A DNA stretch of 47,525 bases from Planctomycetota bacterium (GTDB lineage: Bacteria; Planctomycetota; Planctomycetia; JALXBF01), in assembly GCA_026991575.1 (NCBI GenBank), contig JALXBF010000130.1:1-47525 (forward strand), written 5' to 3'. The notes beneath the pieces were generated by a model, which was given only the letters and a program-made list of their open reading frames with translations, did no database searches and was not told the DNA's origin. A program made the position numbers and the translations under genes. Below are positions 34,888 to 43,980 of the stretch, piece after piece. Position 1 is the first letter of the stretch; each line of letters opens with the position of its first letter.

Positions 34888-34941
34888 GGAGAGTGGAACG
34901 CAGCTTGCACAAGGAACCGACGGCCGGTCGGACTCCTCTCC
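34888..34941 (+). promoter_or_regulatory. Candidate leader structure of the nitrite reductase mRNA
   Basis: GGAGAG (34888-34893) can pair with CTCTCC (34936-34941), enclosing a hairpin CCGAC-ggccg-GTCGG (34917-34921 and 34927-34931). The string cctctccc is repeated just downstream. It lies 58 bases before the start codon and could control the operon, but no known class fits. Confidence 0.3.
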
Positions 34942-34998
34942 CGCAGACCTCTCCCTGGTTCGACCCATCGCACGGACCGGTATCGCGGAGACGCCTCC

Positions 34999-36738
34999 AT
35001 GACCAGAGCCTTGCGCGAACAGTACCCGGACCGCTTCGCGGGCAATCCCACCGAGACGCTGTGCGCCTGCCATGGCGTGCCGCGGTCAAGAGTTATTGCC
35101 GAGATCCGCAAGGGCGCGTGCTCGGTGGACGCTGTTGGTCAACGCTGTGGCGCCGGGACCGGCTGCGGTGGCTGCCGCGACGAGATCGAGGCGCTGCTGC
35201 AGCTGTACTGCCCCGGCGCAGCGGCTGCTGAACAGCCGACCAATAAGGTCGAGGCAATGAAGGCTGAGAAGGACGGGCTGGACGTACTGCCTGTGATCCT
35301 CAAACACGCGGACCATGGCTCGCTGGACGGCGCGGATCCGTCGGATGTCGAGCGGATGAAGTGGTATGGGCTGTTCTTGCGCAAGCCAACGCCCGGCTAC
35401 TTCATGCTCCGCATCCGCGGCATTTGCGGTCGGATGAACAGCGAGCAGTTCCGCGTGCTGGCGGACATTTGCGACGAGTTTGGCAAAGGCTTCTGCGACA
35501 TTACGACGCGTCAGCAGATCCAACTGCGTTGGTTCACGATCGAGCACGTGCCGGAGATCTGGCGGCGTCTCAGCCGAGTCGGCCTGCACTCGATGCAAAC
35601 CGGGCACGACAACGTGCGCGGCATCGTGGGCTGTCCTGTTGGCGGGCTAACGCCCCAGGAGGCATTCGACGCGTACGACGTGGCACGGGAGTTGACCGAT
35701 CGCATCGTCGGCAACAGGGCGTACACGAACCTGCCGCGGAAGTTCAACATCACGATCACCGGCTGTCTGGAGAACTGCTGTCACACCGAGACACAGGACA
35801 TCGCTCTGGTGCCGGCCAAGGCCGCGGTAGCCGGCCGTGAGGTCGTCGGGTTCAACGTGTTGGTCGGCGGCAAGCAAGGCTCAGGCGGCTATACGCCCGC
35901 CCTGCCGCTGAACGTGTTTGTTGCTGCCGATGAGGCGGCCAGTTTGTGTGAGACGATCATCGGGATCTTCCGTGACCACGGCAACCGTAAGGTGCGCAAT
36001 CGCGCGCGGCTGCGGTTCCTGATCGAAGAACGCGGCCTATGGTGGCTGCGTGAGGAGGTGGAACGGCGTCTGGGCCGTGCGCTTGCGGCGGCCGGCCAGG
36101 ACCTGCGTAGCCGCCGCCACAACGATCACATCGGCATCTATCGACAGAAGCAGCCGGGGCTCAACTACGTGGGGCTCTGTGTGCCGGTGGGCCGTCTGAC
36201 GAGCGACCAACTGCGCGGCCTGGCCGACCTGGCAGACCGCTATGGGAACGGACAGATTCGTCTGACTCCGGATCAGAACGTGGTGCTCGTCGGCATTCCC
36301 GACCAACAGCTCGACGCGTTCACGCGCGAACCGCTTCTGAAACAGCTCCCCTACAACCCCTCCCCGGTTATGCGCGGCCTGGTTTCCTGCACCGGCAACG
36401 ACTACTGCGCCCTGGCGCTGATCGATACGAAGGGTTGGGCGATCCGTGTTGCCCGTGAGCTTGAGGAGCTGCTGGGCGATCAGCTATCTCGGCTGAAAAC
36501 GGTCTCGATTCGCTGGTCGGGCTGTGCGGCCGGCTGCGGGCTGCATCAGGTCGCGGACATCGGCTTGCAGGCGTGCCGCAAGCGGCTGGCCGGTGGTCAG
36601 ATTGTGCCAGCGGCCCACGTGTTCGTGCGGGGCAAAGCGGGGCCTCAGGCACAGCCCGGCCTGCCGCTGCTGGCTGAGGTACCGTGCGAACAGCTGGCCG
36701 AAACGCTCTCCCCGTTGACCAAACACCTGCGCCGCTGA
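34999..36738 (+). CDS. nirA: Ferredoxin-type nitrite reductase with N-terminal BFD-like [2Fe-2S] domain
   Basis: 579 residues from ATG 34999. Residues 20-68 form a BFD-like module, C22-A-C24 and C56-G-G-C59, with the same inner spacing (32) as E. coli Bfd. The remainder is a two-repeat sirohaem reductase. The first half has VGCPVGGL, RKFNITITGCLENCCHTETQDIAL and VGFNVLVGG (key: TGCxxxC). The second half has the cluster/sirohaem ligands C464-x5-C470 (SCTGNDYC) and C509-x3-C513 (SGCAAGC). It reduces nitrite (or sulfite) by six electrons to ammonia (or sulfide). The nearby nitrite channel favours nitrite. The built-in [2Fe-2S] domain probably relays electrons. Confidence 0.9.
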   Translation: MTRALREQYPDRFAGNPTETLCACHGVPRSRVIAEIRKGACSVDAVGQRCGAGTGCGGCRDEIEALLQLYCPGAAAAEQPTNKVEAMKAEKDGLDVLPVILKHADHGSLDGADPSDVERMKWYGLFLRKPTPGYFMLRIRGICGRMNSEQFRVLADICDEFGKGFCDITTRQQIQLRWFTIEHVPEIWRRLSRVGLHSMQTGHDNVRGIVGCPVGGLTPQEAFDAYDVARELTDRIVGNRAYTNLPRKFNITITGCLENCCHTETQDIALVPAKAAVAGREVVGFNVLVGGKQGSGGYTPALPLNVFVAADEAASLCETIIGIFRDHGNRKVRNRARLRFLIEERGLWWLREEVERRLGRALAAAGQDLRSRRHNDHIGIYRQKQPGLNYVGLCVPVGRLTSDQLRGLADLADRYGNGQIRLTPDQNVVLVGIPDQQLDAFTREPLLKQLPYNPSPVMRGLVSCTGNDYCALALIDTKGWAIRVARELEELLGDQLSRLKTVSIRWSGCAAGCGLHQVADIGLQACRKRLAGGQIVPAAHVFVRGKAGPQAQPGLPLLAEVPCEQLAETLSPLTKHLRR

Positions 36739-36800
36739 CCGCCGCCTACGGCCCGTGCGTCTTGGGTCTACACCTTGGTGATCATGCCGGAGGTAACCGC

Positions 36801-37595
36801 ATGGAGAACGCTCGTCTGCTGCTAGCCGGTTGTGCCGTTAGTCCCGAGGAAGTCGTGGCCGGTCTGCGTCGAGTCGGCCAGACAAAGGCCGCTCTAAGGA
36901 CGTGGCCGGCGTTGCTCAGGGCGGCCTTGTCGGGCGCGCTGCTCGGCGCTGCGACCACGGTTGCCCTCACCGCGACCGCACAAACGGGGATTCCTCTGGT
37001 GGGGGCGTTGGTATTTCCGGTGGGCTTCGTCATGCTGGTATTGCTCGGTCTGGAGCTGCTGACGGGTAACTTCTTGCTCCTTCCTCTAGCCGTCTTCCGC
37101 GGGGGCGCCTCCCCGCTGCAGCTGGCGCGGAACTGGGCCGTCGTCTTTGTCGGCAACCTGGTCGGCTCGCTGCTCTACGCCACCCTCTACGTCGCCCTGG
37201 ACGCGGGTCAGGAACCGGTCCACGATCTGCTACGGCGCGTGGCCGAAGCCAAGACGGTTGGCTATGCGCAAGCCGGCACCAGCGGACTGACAACCATGTT
37301 CGCCCGAGCGATTCTGTGCAACTGGCTGGTGACGCTCGGTGTCGTCCTGTCGCTGGTCAGCCGTTCGGTGCCCGGCAAGGTCATGGCCATGTGGCTACCG
37401 ATCTTCGCTTTCTTCTCGTTGGGATTTGAGCACTCCGTCGTAAACATGTTCGTGATCCCGGCCGGCATGATGGCCGGCGCGCACGTGACGGTGTTTGACT
37501 GGTGGTTGTGGAACCAGATTCCGGTCACGCTGGGTAACCTGGTGGGCGCGCTGACGCTGACGGCCATCCCGCTCGCGTGCGGGAGACTCAACTGA
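36801..37595 (+). CDS. Formate/nitrite transporter family channel
   Basis: 264 residues from ATG 36801, with ggaggtaaccgc upstream, a strong ribosome site; it is 62 bases after the reductase. Six membrane helices are visible. FNT signs include the half-helix region ELLTGNFLLLPLAVF, the conserved FVGNLVGSLLYATLY, ARAILCNWLVTLGV and SLGFEHSVVNMFVIPAGMM, the last holding the central His. Beside a nitrite reductase it most likely imports or exports nitrite (NirC-like) rather than formate. It ends before a strong hairpin. Confidence 0.9.
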   Translation: MENARLLLAGCAVSPEEVVAGLRRVGQTKAALRTWPALLRAALSGALLGAATTVALTATAQTGIPLVGALVFPVGFVMLVLLGLELLTGNFLLLPLAVFRGGASPLQLARNWAVVFVGNLVGSLLYATLYVALDAGQEPVHDLLRRVAEAKTVGYAQAGTSGLTTMFARAILCNWLVTLGVVLSLVSRSVPGKVMAMWLPIFAFFSLGFEHSVVNMFVIPAGMMAGAHVTVFDWWLWNQIPVTLGNLVGALTLTAIPLACGRLN

Positions 37596-37641
37596 GTGGG
37601 CGGCCACGAACCGCTTCAGGACGGCAGCCCGAGGGAATATT

Positions 37642-37695
37642 GGGGGAGGCCGGTGGGCAAGGCGGGGTCTGGCAGCAGCACCACCGGCCCCCCCC
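37642..37695. terminator. Hairpin terminator between convergent genes
   Basis: Nine perfect pairs (37648-37656 with 37681-37689, 24-base loop) extended by five G-C pairs of the flanking G and C runs. It separates the nitrite channel gene from the convergent nitronate monooxygenase-like gene. It lacks a T-run but is very stable. Confidence 0.6.
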
Positions 37696-37718
37696 TAATT
37701 CCGCCTGTCCGCAAGCCG

Positions 37719-39167
37719 TCATCCTGCCAGGGGTACCGTCACCTCCGCCAGCAGGTAGCGCACGACGTCGGCGGCCCTGTATTCGAAGCCAAGCTCATCG
37801 ATCAACTGCTTAAGCTCGCGGACGGCGACACCGCTGGTCAGAAGTGGCGGCTCAACGCTACCGTCTGCGCGCTGCTGAGCCAGCCCGATGTTGGCCATCA
37901 GCGCGTTGCACAGGCACTTGGCCCGCTCAGCGCGGTCCACTTGCCCCCCCTTGGCCCGGAACGCTTCGATCGGCTCCGCCGGGCACCGCCACCCCAGGCG
38001 ACCGTCGGGCCGAACGTACGCTTGTCGCAGGTACCCCAGATCGCAGATACGGCGGCGTCGGGCATAGACCGCCTCATCGGCCAGTGTGCCGGGAAGCTGC
38101 ACGATCTTGAACGGAAACCCGGTTGGTGACGCGAACGGATCGGTACGGCAGTCGATCTGCCCACGGGCGGCCAGCTCCAGCACAGCGCGGCGCAGTCGTG
38201 GGTCCAAGCCAGACTCGGCACAGTAGGCGAAGACAGTCCCGACCTGCACACCCGCCGCCCCCGCCTTCAGCGCCTCCACAACGCGACGCGGCGTTCCGTA
38301 GGATCCGGCCAGCCAGAACGGCTTGCGCAGCGCCCGCATCGCAGCCAGATCCACCTCGTCCCGCGGCCCATACAGCGGCTCGCCCCGCTCGTTGAGCTTC
38401 AACCGCCCCCGGGGCGGTGCGTTATGCCCGCCGGCCGTGGGCCCTTCAACCACAAACCCGTCAATCGTACCCCGGGCTCGGCGCAGCAACATATTGGCCA
38501 ACACCGCAGAAGAGATGATCGGCACGAACCGCGGCCGGGCAAGCATGCAGGCGAAACCGTTCAGGATCACACGCGGATCGAACCGCGCCCGGTACGAACC
38601 GCTCTCGGCCCCGGCTACATCAACAGGTAGTTCTGCGTCTAGGCCGTCGGCGAATCGATCGATCAGCTCGGGCAGATGCCACGGGATGCCGGCACCCACC
38701 AGGACCCAGTCCACCCCGGCCAACATCGCACCGTAGAGCGAAGGTAACAGTGGTAGCTGGAGCTTCTCCATGAAATTGATGCCGACCGGGCCGTCGTGGC
38801 CGTCCTTCGCGAGGTAGGCCTCGACGAAGTTCGCCACCACGCACAGCTCGCAGAAATCGCGCTGCAGGGGCAGGCGAGGCAGCGGGCGGCCACGATAGGG
38901 CTGGCCTTCAGCTCGGCCGTCTGGCAGGAAGTACCGCTCGACGACGCGCGCCGCAATCTCCGGCACCGGGAATGCAGCCAGCGCGCGGCGGACGTGCCCG
39001 CCAGGGTCGCCGTCCTGCAACCTGCGGATCAGCACCACGTCTAGGCCGGTGCCGGAGACGACACCGAGCTGACCACAGCGTGCAACCGCCTGGGCCAACG
39101 GCCAGCCTGACACACCAACGCCCATGCCTCCTTGAATCAGCACCGGCAATGCCTTCGGTTGAGACAT
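37719..39167 (-). CDS. Nitronate monooxygenase (2-nitropropane dioxygenase)-like flavoprotein
   Basis: 482 residues. The FMN-binding TIM barrel is marked by LIQGGMGVGVSGWPLAQAV at the start, VGINFMEKLQL, LVGAGIP, the active-site region VVEGPTAGGHNAPPRG with the His of the GGH motif, and KAGAAGVQVGTVFAYCAES. The length exceeds the 320-360 of ordinary nitronate monooxygenases; extra residues include a Cys pair FCELC and a C-terminal stretch with KCLCNALMANIG. It resembles the longer NPD group related to PfaD-type enoyl reductases. If it oxidises nitronates it would release nitrite, which the convergent nitrite reductase could use; the link is inference. Confidence 0.85.
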   Translation of the reverse strand: MSQPKALPVLIQGGMGVGVSGWPLAQAVARCGQLGVVSGTGLDVVLIRRLQDGDPGGHVRRALAAFPVPEIAARVVERYFLPDGRAEGQPYRGRPLPRLPLQRDFCELCVVANFVEAYLAKDGHDGPVGINFMEKLQLPLLPSLYGAMLAGVDWVLVGAGIPWHLPELIDRFADGLDAELPVDVAGAESGSYRARFDPRVILNGFACMLARPRFVPIISSAVLANMLLRRARGTIDGFVVEGPTAGGHNAPPRGRLKLNERGEPLYGPRDEVDLAAMRALRKPFWLAGSYGTPRRVVEALKAGAAGVQVGTVFAYCAESGLDPRLRRAVLELAARGQIDCRTDPFASPTGFPFKIVQLPGTLADEAVYARRRRICDLGYLRQAYVRPDGRLGWRCPAEPIEAFRAKGGQVDRAERAKCLCNALMANIGLAQQRADGSVEPPLLTSGVAVRELKQLIDELGFEYRAADVVRYLLAEVTVPLAG

Positions 39168-39503
39168 CGGACACCTCGCTCGGTTGTACCAGCACGACCT
39201 CCGAAGCAGAGCGAGTAAACCAAAGTGTCATTGTAGGCTTTTCCGCCCCACGGAATGTCTTTCTTGTGTAAAAGATGCGTTACCGCCGGACAGCGATCAC
39301 ACGCGACGACCGCTGCCCGCCAACCGGCTTACGCCCCACCCGTTCGGCCCGCCCGGTTCCTGTCCCGCGCCGAATCGGGGCAAGCTATAATGAAGGGCGA
39401 CGCATAAACGCCCACCGATAAGACCCATCTGGGACGGCTCACCGACGAACCAGCAGGGGGACACGACAAGCGGACAACCGAGCCGGCATACCGGAGAGAC
39501 GGC
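39168..39503. promoter_or_regulatory. Divergent intergenic region, -10 element at 39386
   Basis: 336 bases between two divergent genes. A perfect TATAAT at 39386-39391 lies 112 bases before the DUF1549 start, but without a good -35. On the minus strand TACAAT near 39230 could serve the nitronate monooxygenase gene. A small hairpin GGGCG-CGCCC follows the TATAAT. Confidence 0.45.
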
Positions 39504-42461
39504 ATGCGATACCGCCTGCCTGCTGGCAGCAACCTTAGCCGCGCAAACCGCTTCCCTGCTCCACACGTGGCATTGGCCGTCGTCGTGGCGTGTTGCTGGT
39601 TTTCCGGGTCGGCCGTTGCCAGGGCCGATGAGCCGGTCGACTTCAACCGCCAGATCCGTCCCATCTTTGCCCGGCACTGTATCGCGTGCCATGGCGGCGT
39701 GACCCGTTCCGGCGGCATGTCGTTTCTGTATCCGGAGACGGTCTTGCCGCCGGGCGACGCTGTTGTTGTCCCCGGCAAGCCGGAGGAATCGGAGCTGTTT
39801 CGGCGGATCACCTCGACCGATCCGGACTACCGCATGCCACCGCCTGAGAAGGGCGACGGATTACGCGAGGAAGAGATCGAGCTTATCCGTCGATGGATTG
39901 CCCAGGGGGCCAGGTGGGCACCGCACTGGGCATACGTGCCGCCGCAGCGGCCGCCCTACCCGAAGCTTTCGCTGACCGCCTGGCCTCAGCAGCCGCTGGA
40001 TGTCTACGTGCTGGCACAGCTTGAACGCATGGGCCTCTCGCCCGCGTCTGAAGCTTCTCGTCTTCAGTGGTTACGTCGCGTTAGCTTCGATCTGACTGGT
40101 CTTCCTCCGGAGGAGGAACTCGTCCGGGCCTTTCTCTCCGATGAACGGCCCGACGCTCACAGCCGCGTGGTCGACCGGCTGCTGGCGTCGCCTCGGTACG
40201 GCGAACGGTGGGCGTCACCGTGGCTGGATTTGGCGCGCTATGCCGACAGCCAGGGCTACGAGAAGGACAACCTGCGCACCATGTGGCCCTACCGTGACTG
40301 GGTCATTCGAGCGTTCAACGCCGACCTGCCCTTTGACCTGTTCACGATCAAGCAATTGGCTGGGGACCTGTTGCCGGACGCTACGCTGGAGGACATCCTC
40401 GCTACCGCCTTCCACCGCAATACGCCCACCAACGCCGAGGGGGGCACGGATGACGAGGAGTTCCGGCTGGTTGCCGTTATCGATCGTGTGAACACGACCT
40501 GGGAGGTCTGGCAGGGGATTACGTTTAATTGTGTCCAGTGCCACAACCATCCGTACAACCCGATCGAACACCGCGATTACTACCGCTTCTTAGCCCTCTT
40601 CAACACGACTCGGGACTGGGACCTGCGCAACGACAAGCCACTGTTGCAGGTGCCGCGTGATCGGAAGCGGTTTGCTGAGGCCCGCAAGCTGGATCGGGAA
40701 CGGTATCGCCTGGAGCTGGAGCAGGTGACCGAGACCCGCCAGTTGGCCGCAGCGACACCGTGGCATTACCTGCGGCCCGTGCATGCGGTGTCGACGGGGC
40801 TGACCGAGCTGGTCGTGAAGCAGGACAGCCAGGGTGTTCCGGAGATTCACACCGCAGGCACCGTCTCGCACGACTCCCGCTTTGACCTGCATTTCGAGTT
40901 GCCGGACGGCATGCAGCGGATCACGGCGCTGTTGGTCGAGGTGTTGCCGCGTGATCCGCGGAAGGCCGTGCATACGCCGGAGCTTGGCTTTGAGATTTCT
41001 GAGCTGAAGGCAGAATTGCTCGTGCGTGTCACGGAAGGAGGCCAGACCAAGCAGGAGCATCGCTCGGTGAGACTGGCCTGGGCGCTGGGCGATGAGACCG
41101 TGCCTTTTGACGATCCGCAGGCGACACTGAACCCGGACAAATGGGGTTGGGGTGCCAACCCGCGGATGTGCCACGTGCGACGGCTGGTGGTCGTGCCTGC
41201 TGAGCCGATCGAACTGCCCGACGGGCACGTTCGGCTCCGGCTGGTCATTCGCCAGGAGGCGGCCCCCCATGATCTGGCGCCGCTGGTCATGAACCGCAGC
41301 CGATATGCCGTCACGGACGCGCCACTGTGGACCGACTACGTGCGCTCGAGCGCGTTTCGCGAGCGGCAGCGGCGGTTGGCCGACCTGCGCCGTCAGCGTC
41401 GGGCTATCGCCAGTGTCGGGGTACCGGTCATGATGGAGCAGGATCCCTGGTTGCGCAGGGTGACCGCTGTGTTTCGGCGGGGCGACTGGCGGGACAAGAC
41501 CGATGTGGTTGAGCCAGGGCTGCCGGCCATGTTCCGTGTGCCGGATCAGCCGCAGGACCGGTTAGGGCTGGCCCGTTGGCTGGTCAGCGAGGACAATCCG
41601 CTGACGGCACGTGTGACGGTGAACCGCTTCTGGCAGGAACTCTTTGGCGTGGGCATCGTGGAGACCTCCGGAGACTTCACGCTCAGCGGCCAACCCCCCG
41701 TGAATCAGCCACTACTCGACTACCTGGCCGTGCGGTTCGCGCGCGATTACCGCTGGAGCATGAAGCGGCTGCTCCGCGAGATCGTGCTCTCGGCCACCTA
41801 CCGCCAAAGCGCGCGGGTAGAGGACGACAAGCTGGCGGTCGATCCGCAAAACCGCTATCTCAGTCGAGGCCCGCGACTGCGGCTGACGGCCGAGATGGTG
41901 CGGGACAACGCGCTGGCCGTCTCCGGCCTGCTGTCCACGAAGATGTTTGGCAAGCCGGTGATGCCGCCGCAGCCAGAGGGAATCTGGCGGGCAGCGCGCA
42001 GCAGCTTGCGCTGGAAGACCGACACGGGCGCGGACCGCTATCGCCGAGGGGTCTACGTCATTTGGCGGCGATCCAGCCCGTACCCGAGCTTCATGATCTT
42101 CGACGCACCGCAGCGGCTCGTCTGCTCGTCGCGCCGCGTGGCTACGAACACCCCGTTGCAGGCACTGGTCACACTGAACGACCAAGCGTATATCGAGTGC
42201 GCCGTGGCACTGGCTGACTGGATGTTGCAGTTGCCTGTCACGGAACCGCGGGCCCGGATTGCCGCAGCCTATCGCCGGGCAACCGGGCGAGCGGCTGATG
42301 AGCAGGTGCTGCGTACGCTGCTGCACGTGTATCGGGTGGCACGGGCCACCTATGAGAAAGAGCCCGAGTTGGCGCGTCAACTGGCAGGCTCTGCGGAACG
42401 GTCCGCACTGGCGCTGGTGGCCAACACGATTTTGAACCTGGATGAAATCCTGAACCGCTGA
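39504..42461 (+). CDS. DUF1549/DUF1553 protein with planctomycete cytochrome C-like domain (copy 1)
   Basis: 985 residues from ATG 39504, ggag eight bases upstream. A signal peptide (VALAVVVACCWFSGSAVARA, about 22-41) leads to a cytochrome-like module with C59-I-A-C62-H63 and RMPPPEKGDGL. Next comes DUF1549 (DVYVLAQLERMGLSP, LRRVSFDLTGLPP, RYADSQGYEKDN, CVQCHNHPYNPIEHRDYY), then DUF1553 near the C-terminus (LARWLVSEDNPLTARVTVNR, WRAARSSLRW, SSRRVATNTPLQALVTLND). The family is abundant in planctomycetes, is exported, and its role is unknown though often linked to heme-dependent polysaccharide use. It heads a three-gene operon with a DUF1501 gene and a close paralogue. Confidence 0.93.
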   Translation: MRYRLPAGSNLSRANRFPAPHVALAVVVACCWFSGSAVARADEPVDFNRQIRPIFARHCIACHGGVTRSGGMSFLYPETVLPPGDAVVVPGKPEESELFRRITSTDPDYRMPPPEKGDGLREEEIELIRRWIAQGARWAPHWAYVPPQRPPYPKLSLTAWPQQPLDVYVLAQLERMGLSPASEASRLQWLRRVSFDLTGLPPEEELVRAFLSDERPDAHSRVVDRLLASPRYGERWASPWLDLARYADSQGYEKDNLRTMWPYRDWVIRAFNADLPFDLFTIKQLAGDLLPDATLEDILATAFHRNTPTNAEGGTDDEEFRLVAVIDRVNTTWEVWQGITFNCVQCHNHPYNPIEHRDYYRFLALFNTTRDWDLRNDKPLLQVPRDRKRFAEARKLDRERYRLELEQVTETRQLAAATPWHYLRPVHAVSTGLTELVVKQDSQGVPEIHTAGTVSHDSRFDLHFELPDGMQRITALLVEVLPRDPRKAVHTPELGFEISELKAELLVRVTEGGQTKQEHRSVRLAWALGDETVPFDDPQATLNPDKWGWGANPRMCHVRRLVVVPAEPIELPDGHVRLRLVIRQEAAPHDLAPLVMNRSRYAVTDAPLWTDYVRSSAFRERQRRLADLRRQRRAIASVGVPVMMEQDPWLRRVTAVFRRGDWRDKTDVVEPGLPAMFRVPDQPQDRLGLARWLVSEDNPLTARVTVNRFWQELFGVGIVETSGDFTLSGQPPVNQPLLDYLAVRFARDYRWSMKRLLREIVLSATYRQSARVEDDKLAVDPQNRYLSRGPRLRLTAEMVRDNALAVSGLLSTKMFGKPVMPPQPEGIWRAARSSLRWKTDTGADRYRRGVYVIWRRSSPYPSFMIFDAPQRLVCSSRRVATNTPLQALVTLNDQAYIECAVALADWMLQLPVTEPRARIAAAYRRATGRAADEQVLRTLLHVYRVARATYEKEPELARQLAGSAERSALALVANTILNLDEILNR

Positions 42462-42462
42462 G

Positions 42463-42492
42463 GCTCGGAGCCAGGCTGTAGGGGCTCCGAGC
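42463..42492 (+). promoter_or_regulatory. Intercistronic hairpin
   Basis: A perfect 10-pair stem (42463-42472 and 42483-42492, 10-base loop) starts one base after the stop codon and ends about five bases before the DUF1501 ribosome site. It has no T-run, so it may shield the first mRNA segment or tune the ratio of the two proteins rather than end transcription. Confidence 0.5.
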
Positions 42493-42507
42493 GGGGGTGA
42501 GGAAGCG

Positions 42508-43974
42508 ATGCGTTCGGTAGATCGACTGCACGGCGAAGTTCGCGAGTACCTGGCATTGCAGACTCGCCGTCACTTTCTCCGCTCCGGCCTGGCCTGCCTC
42601 GGTGGGCTGTGGCTGCTGGAACAGGGAATCGTTGCCGCGCCCAGGCGCGAGCAGCAGAGCGTGGATCCGCTTGCAGCACGCAGCCCTCACTTCCGGCCCC
42701 GCGCCAAGTACGTCATCCACCTGCACATGACCGGCGCCCCAAGTCACCTGGAGCTCTTCGACTACAAGCCAGCCCTGGTCAAGTACAACGGCAAAGACTG
42801 CCCGAAGGAATACCTCGAAGGCAGACGGTTCGCGTTCATCACCGGCGTGCCCCAACTGCTGGGACCGCTGTACCCGTTCCACCAGGACCCGAAAACCGGT
42901 ATTTGGATTTCGGACCGTTTGCCCGAGTTTGAGAAACAGCTCGACAAGGTTTGCATCATCAAGTCAATGCGCAGCAATCAGTTCAATCATGCTCCCGCCC
43001 AACTACTCATCCTCACCGGCAACACCAACCTCGGCTATCCCAGTATCGGTGCGTGGACGCTCTACGGCCTGGGCAGCGAGAACCGCGATCTGCCCGGGTA
43101 TGTGGTGCTGTTGTCTGGTGGTCAGAACCCGGATGCCGGCAAGGCCGCGTGGGGTTCGGGCTTCCTGCCCAGTATCTACCAGGGGGTCCAGTGCCGCAGC
43201 AAGGGGGATCCGGTGCTGTTCCTGTCCAACCCGCCGGGGATTAACCGCAAGCTGCGGGGCAAGACAATCGAGGCTATTCGCCAGATCAACGAACGCACGT
43301 ACCGCGAGCTTGGCGACCGCGAGATCCTGACCAGGATCGCCCAGTACGAGATGGCTTTTCGGATGCAGATCAGTGCCACGGAAGCAATGGATATCACGCA
43401 AGAGCCGGACTATATCCACAAGATGTACGGCACGAAGCCTGGGCAGGAAAGCTTCGCGAACAACTGCCTGCTTGCCCGCCGCCTCATCGAGCGCGGTGTC
43501 CGCTACGTGCAGTTGTTCGACTGGGGCTGGGACCACCACAGCGGGCTGGATACCGCGTTCCCGAAGAAGTGCCAGCAGATCGACCGCCCGATTGCCGCAC
43601 TGCTTAAGGACCTTGATCAGCGTGGTCTGCTGGACGAGACGCTGGTCATCTGGGGTGGTGAGTTTGGTCGCACGCCGATGCAGGAGAACCGTGGCGGCAT
43701 GAAGGCGAAGAGTCCCGGCCGGGATCACCACATCGACGCGTTCACGATCTGGATGGCGGGCGCGGGCATCAAGGGGGGCATGACGTATGGTGAAACCGAC
43801 GAGATCGGCTTCAGTGTAGTCAAGGACCCGGTCAGCATCCACGACCTGCACGCAACCATCCTGTATCTGCTCGGGCTCGACCACCGCAAGCTGAGCTTCT
43901 TCTTCCAGGGGTTGGATCAGACGCTGACGGGTGTCGCCGAACCGTCGCGCGTGGTGCACGAGATCATCGGGTAG
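42508..43974 (+). CDS. DUF1501 protein with Tat signal
   Basis: 488 residues from ATG 42508, with gaggaagcg upstream. The twin-arginine motif TRRHFLRSGLACLGG (R20-R21) predicts export of a folded protein. The rest is a DUF1501 domain, related to the alkaline phosphatase/sulfatase fold: HMTGAPSHLELFDYKP, SMRSNQFNHAPAQLLILTG, VQLFDWGWDHHSG, IWGGEFGRTPM and SPGRDHHIDAFTIWMAGAG. The His/Asp-rich segments likely bind metal. DUF1501 genes are habitually paired with DUF1549/1553 genes, as on both sides here, so the three products probably act together in the periplasm. Confidence 0.93.
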   Translation: MRSVDRLHGEVREYLALQTRRHFLRSGLACLGGLWLLEQGIVAAPRREQQSVDPLAARSPHFRPRAKYVIHLHMTGAPSHLELFDYKPALVKYNGKDCPKEYLEGRRFAFITGVPQLLGPLYPFHQDPKTGIWISDRLPEFEKQLDKVCIIKSMRSNQFNHAPAQLLILTGNTNLGYPSIGAWTLYGLGSENRDLPGYVVLLSGGQNPDAGKAAWGSGFLPSIYQGVQCRSKGDPVLFLSNPPGINRKLRGKTIEAIRQINERTYRELGDREILTRIAQYEMAFRMQISATEAMDITQEPDYIHKMYGTKPGQESFANNCLLARRLIERGVRYVQLFDWGWDHHSGLDTAFPKKCQQIDRPIAALLKDLDQRGLLDETLVIWGGEFGRTPMQENRGGMKAKSPGRDHHIDAFTIWMAGAGIKGGMTYGETDEIGFSVVKDPVSIHDLHATILYLLGLDHRKLSFFFQGLDQTLTGVAEPSRVVHEIIG

Positions 43975-43980
43975 CAAGCA

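Noticed and set aside
34966-34977. ggttcgaccc, like a tRNA T-loop
   Set aside because: The flanking bases cannot form a T-stem, and no acceptor or anticodon arm is present.
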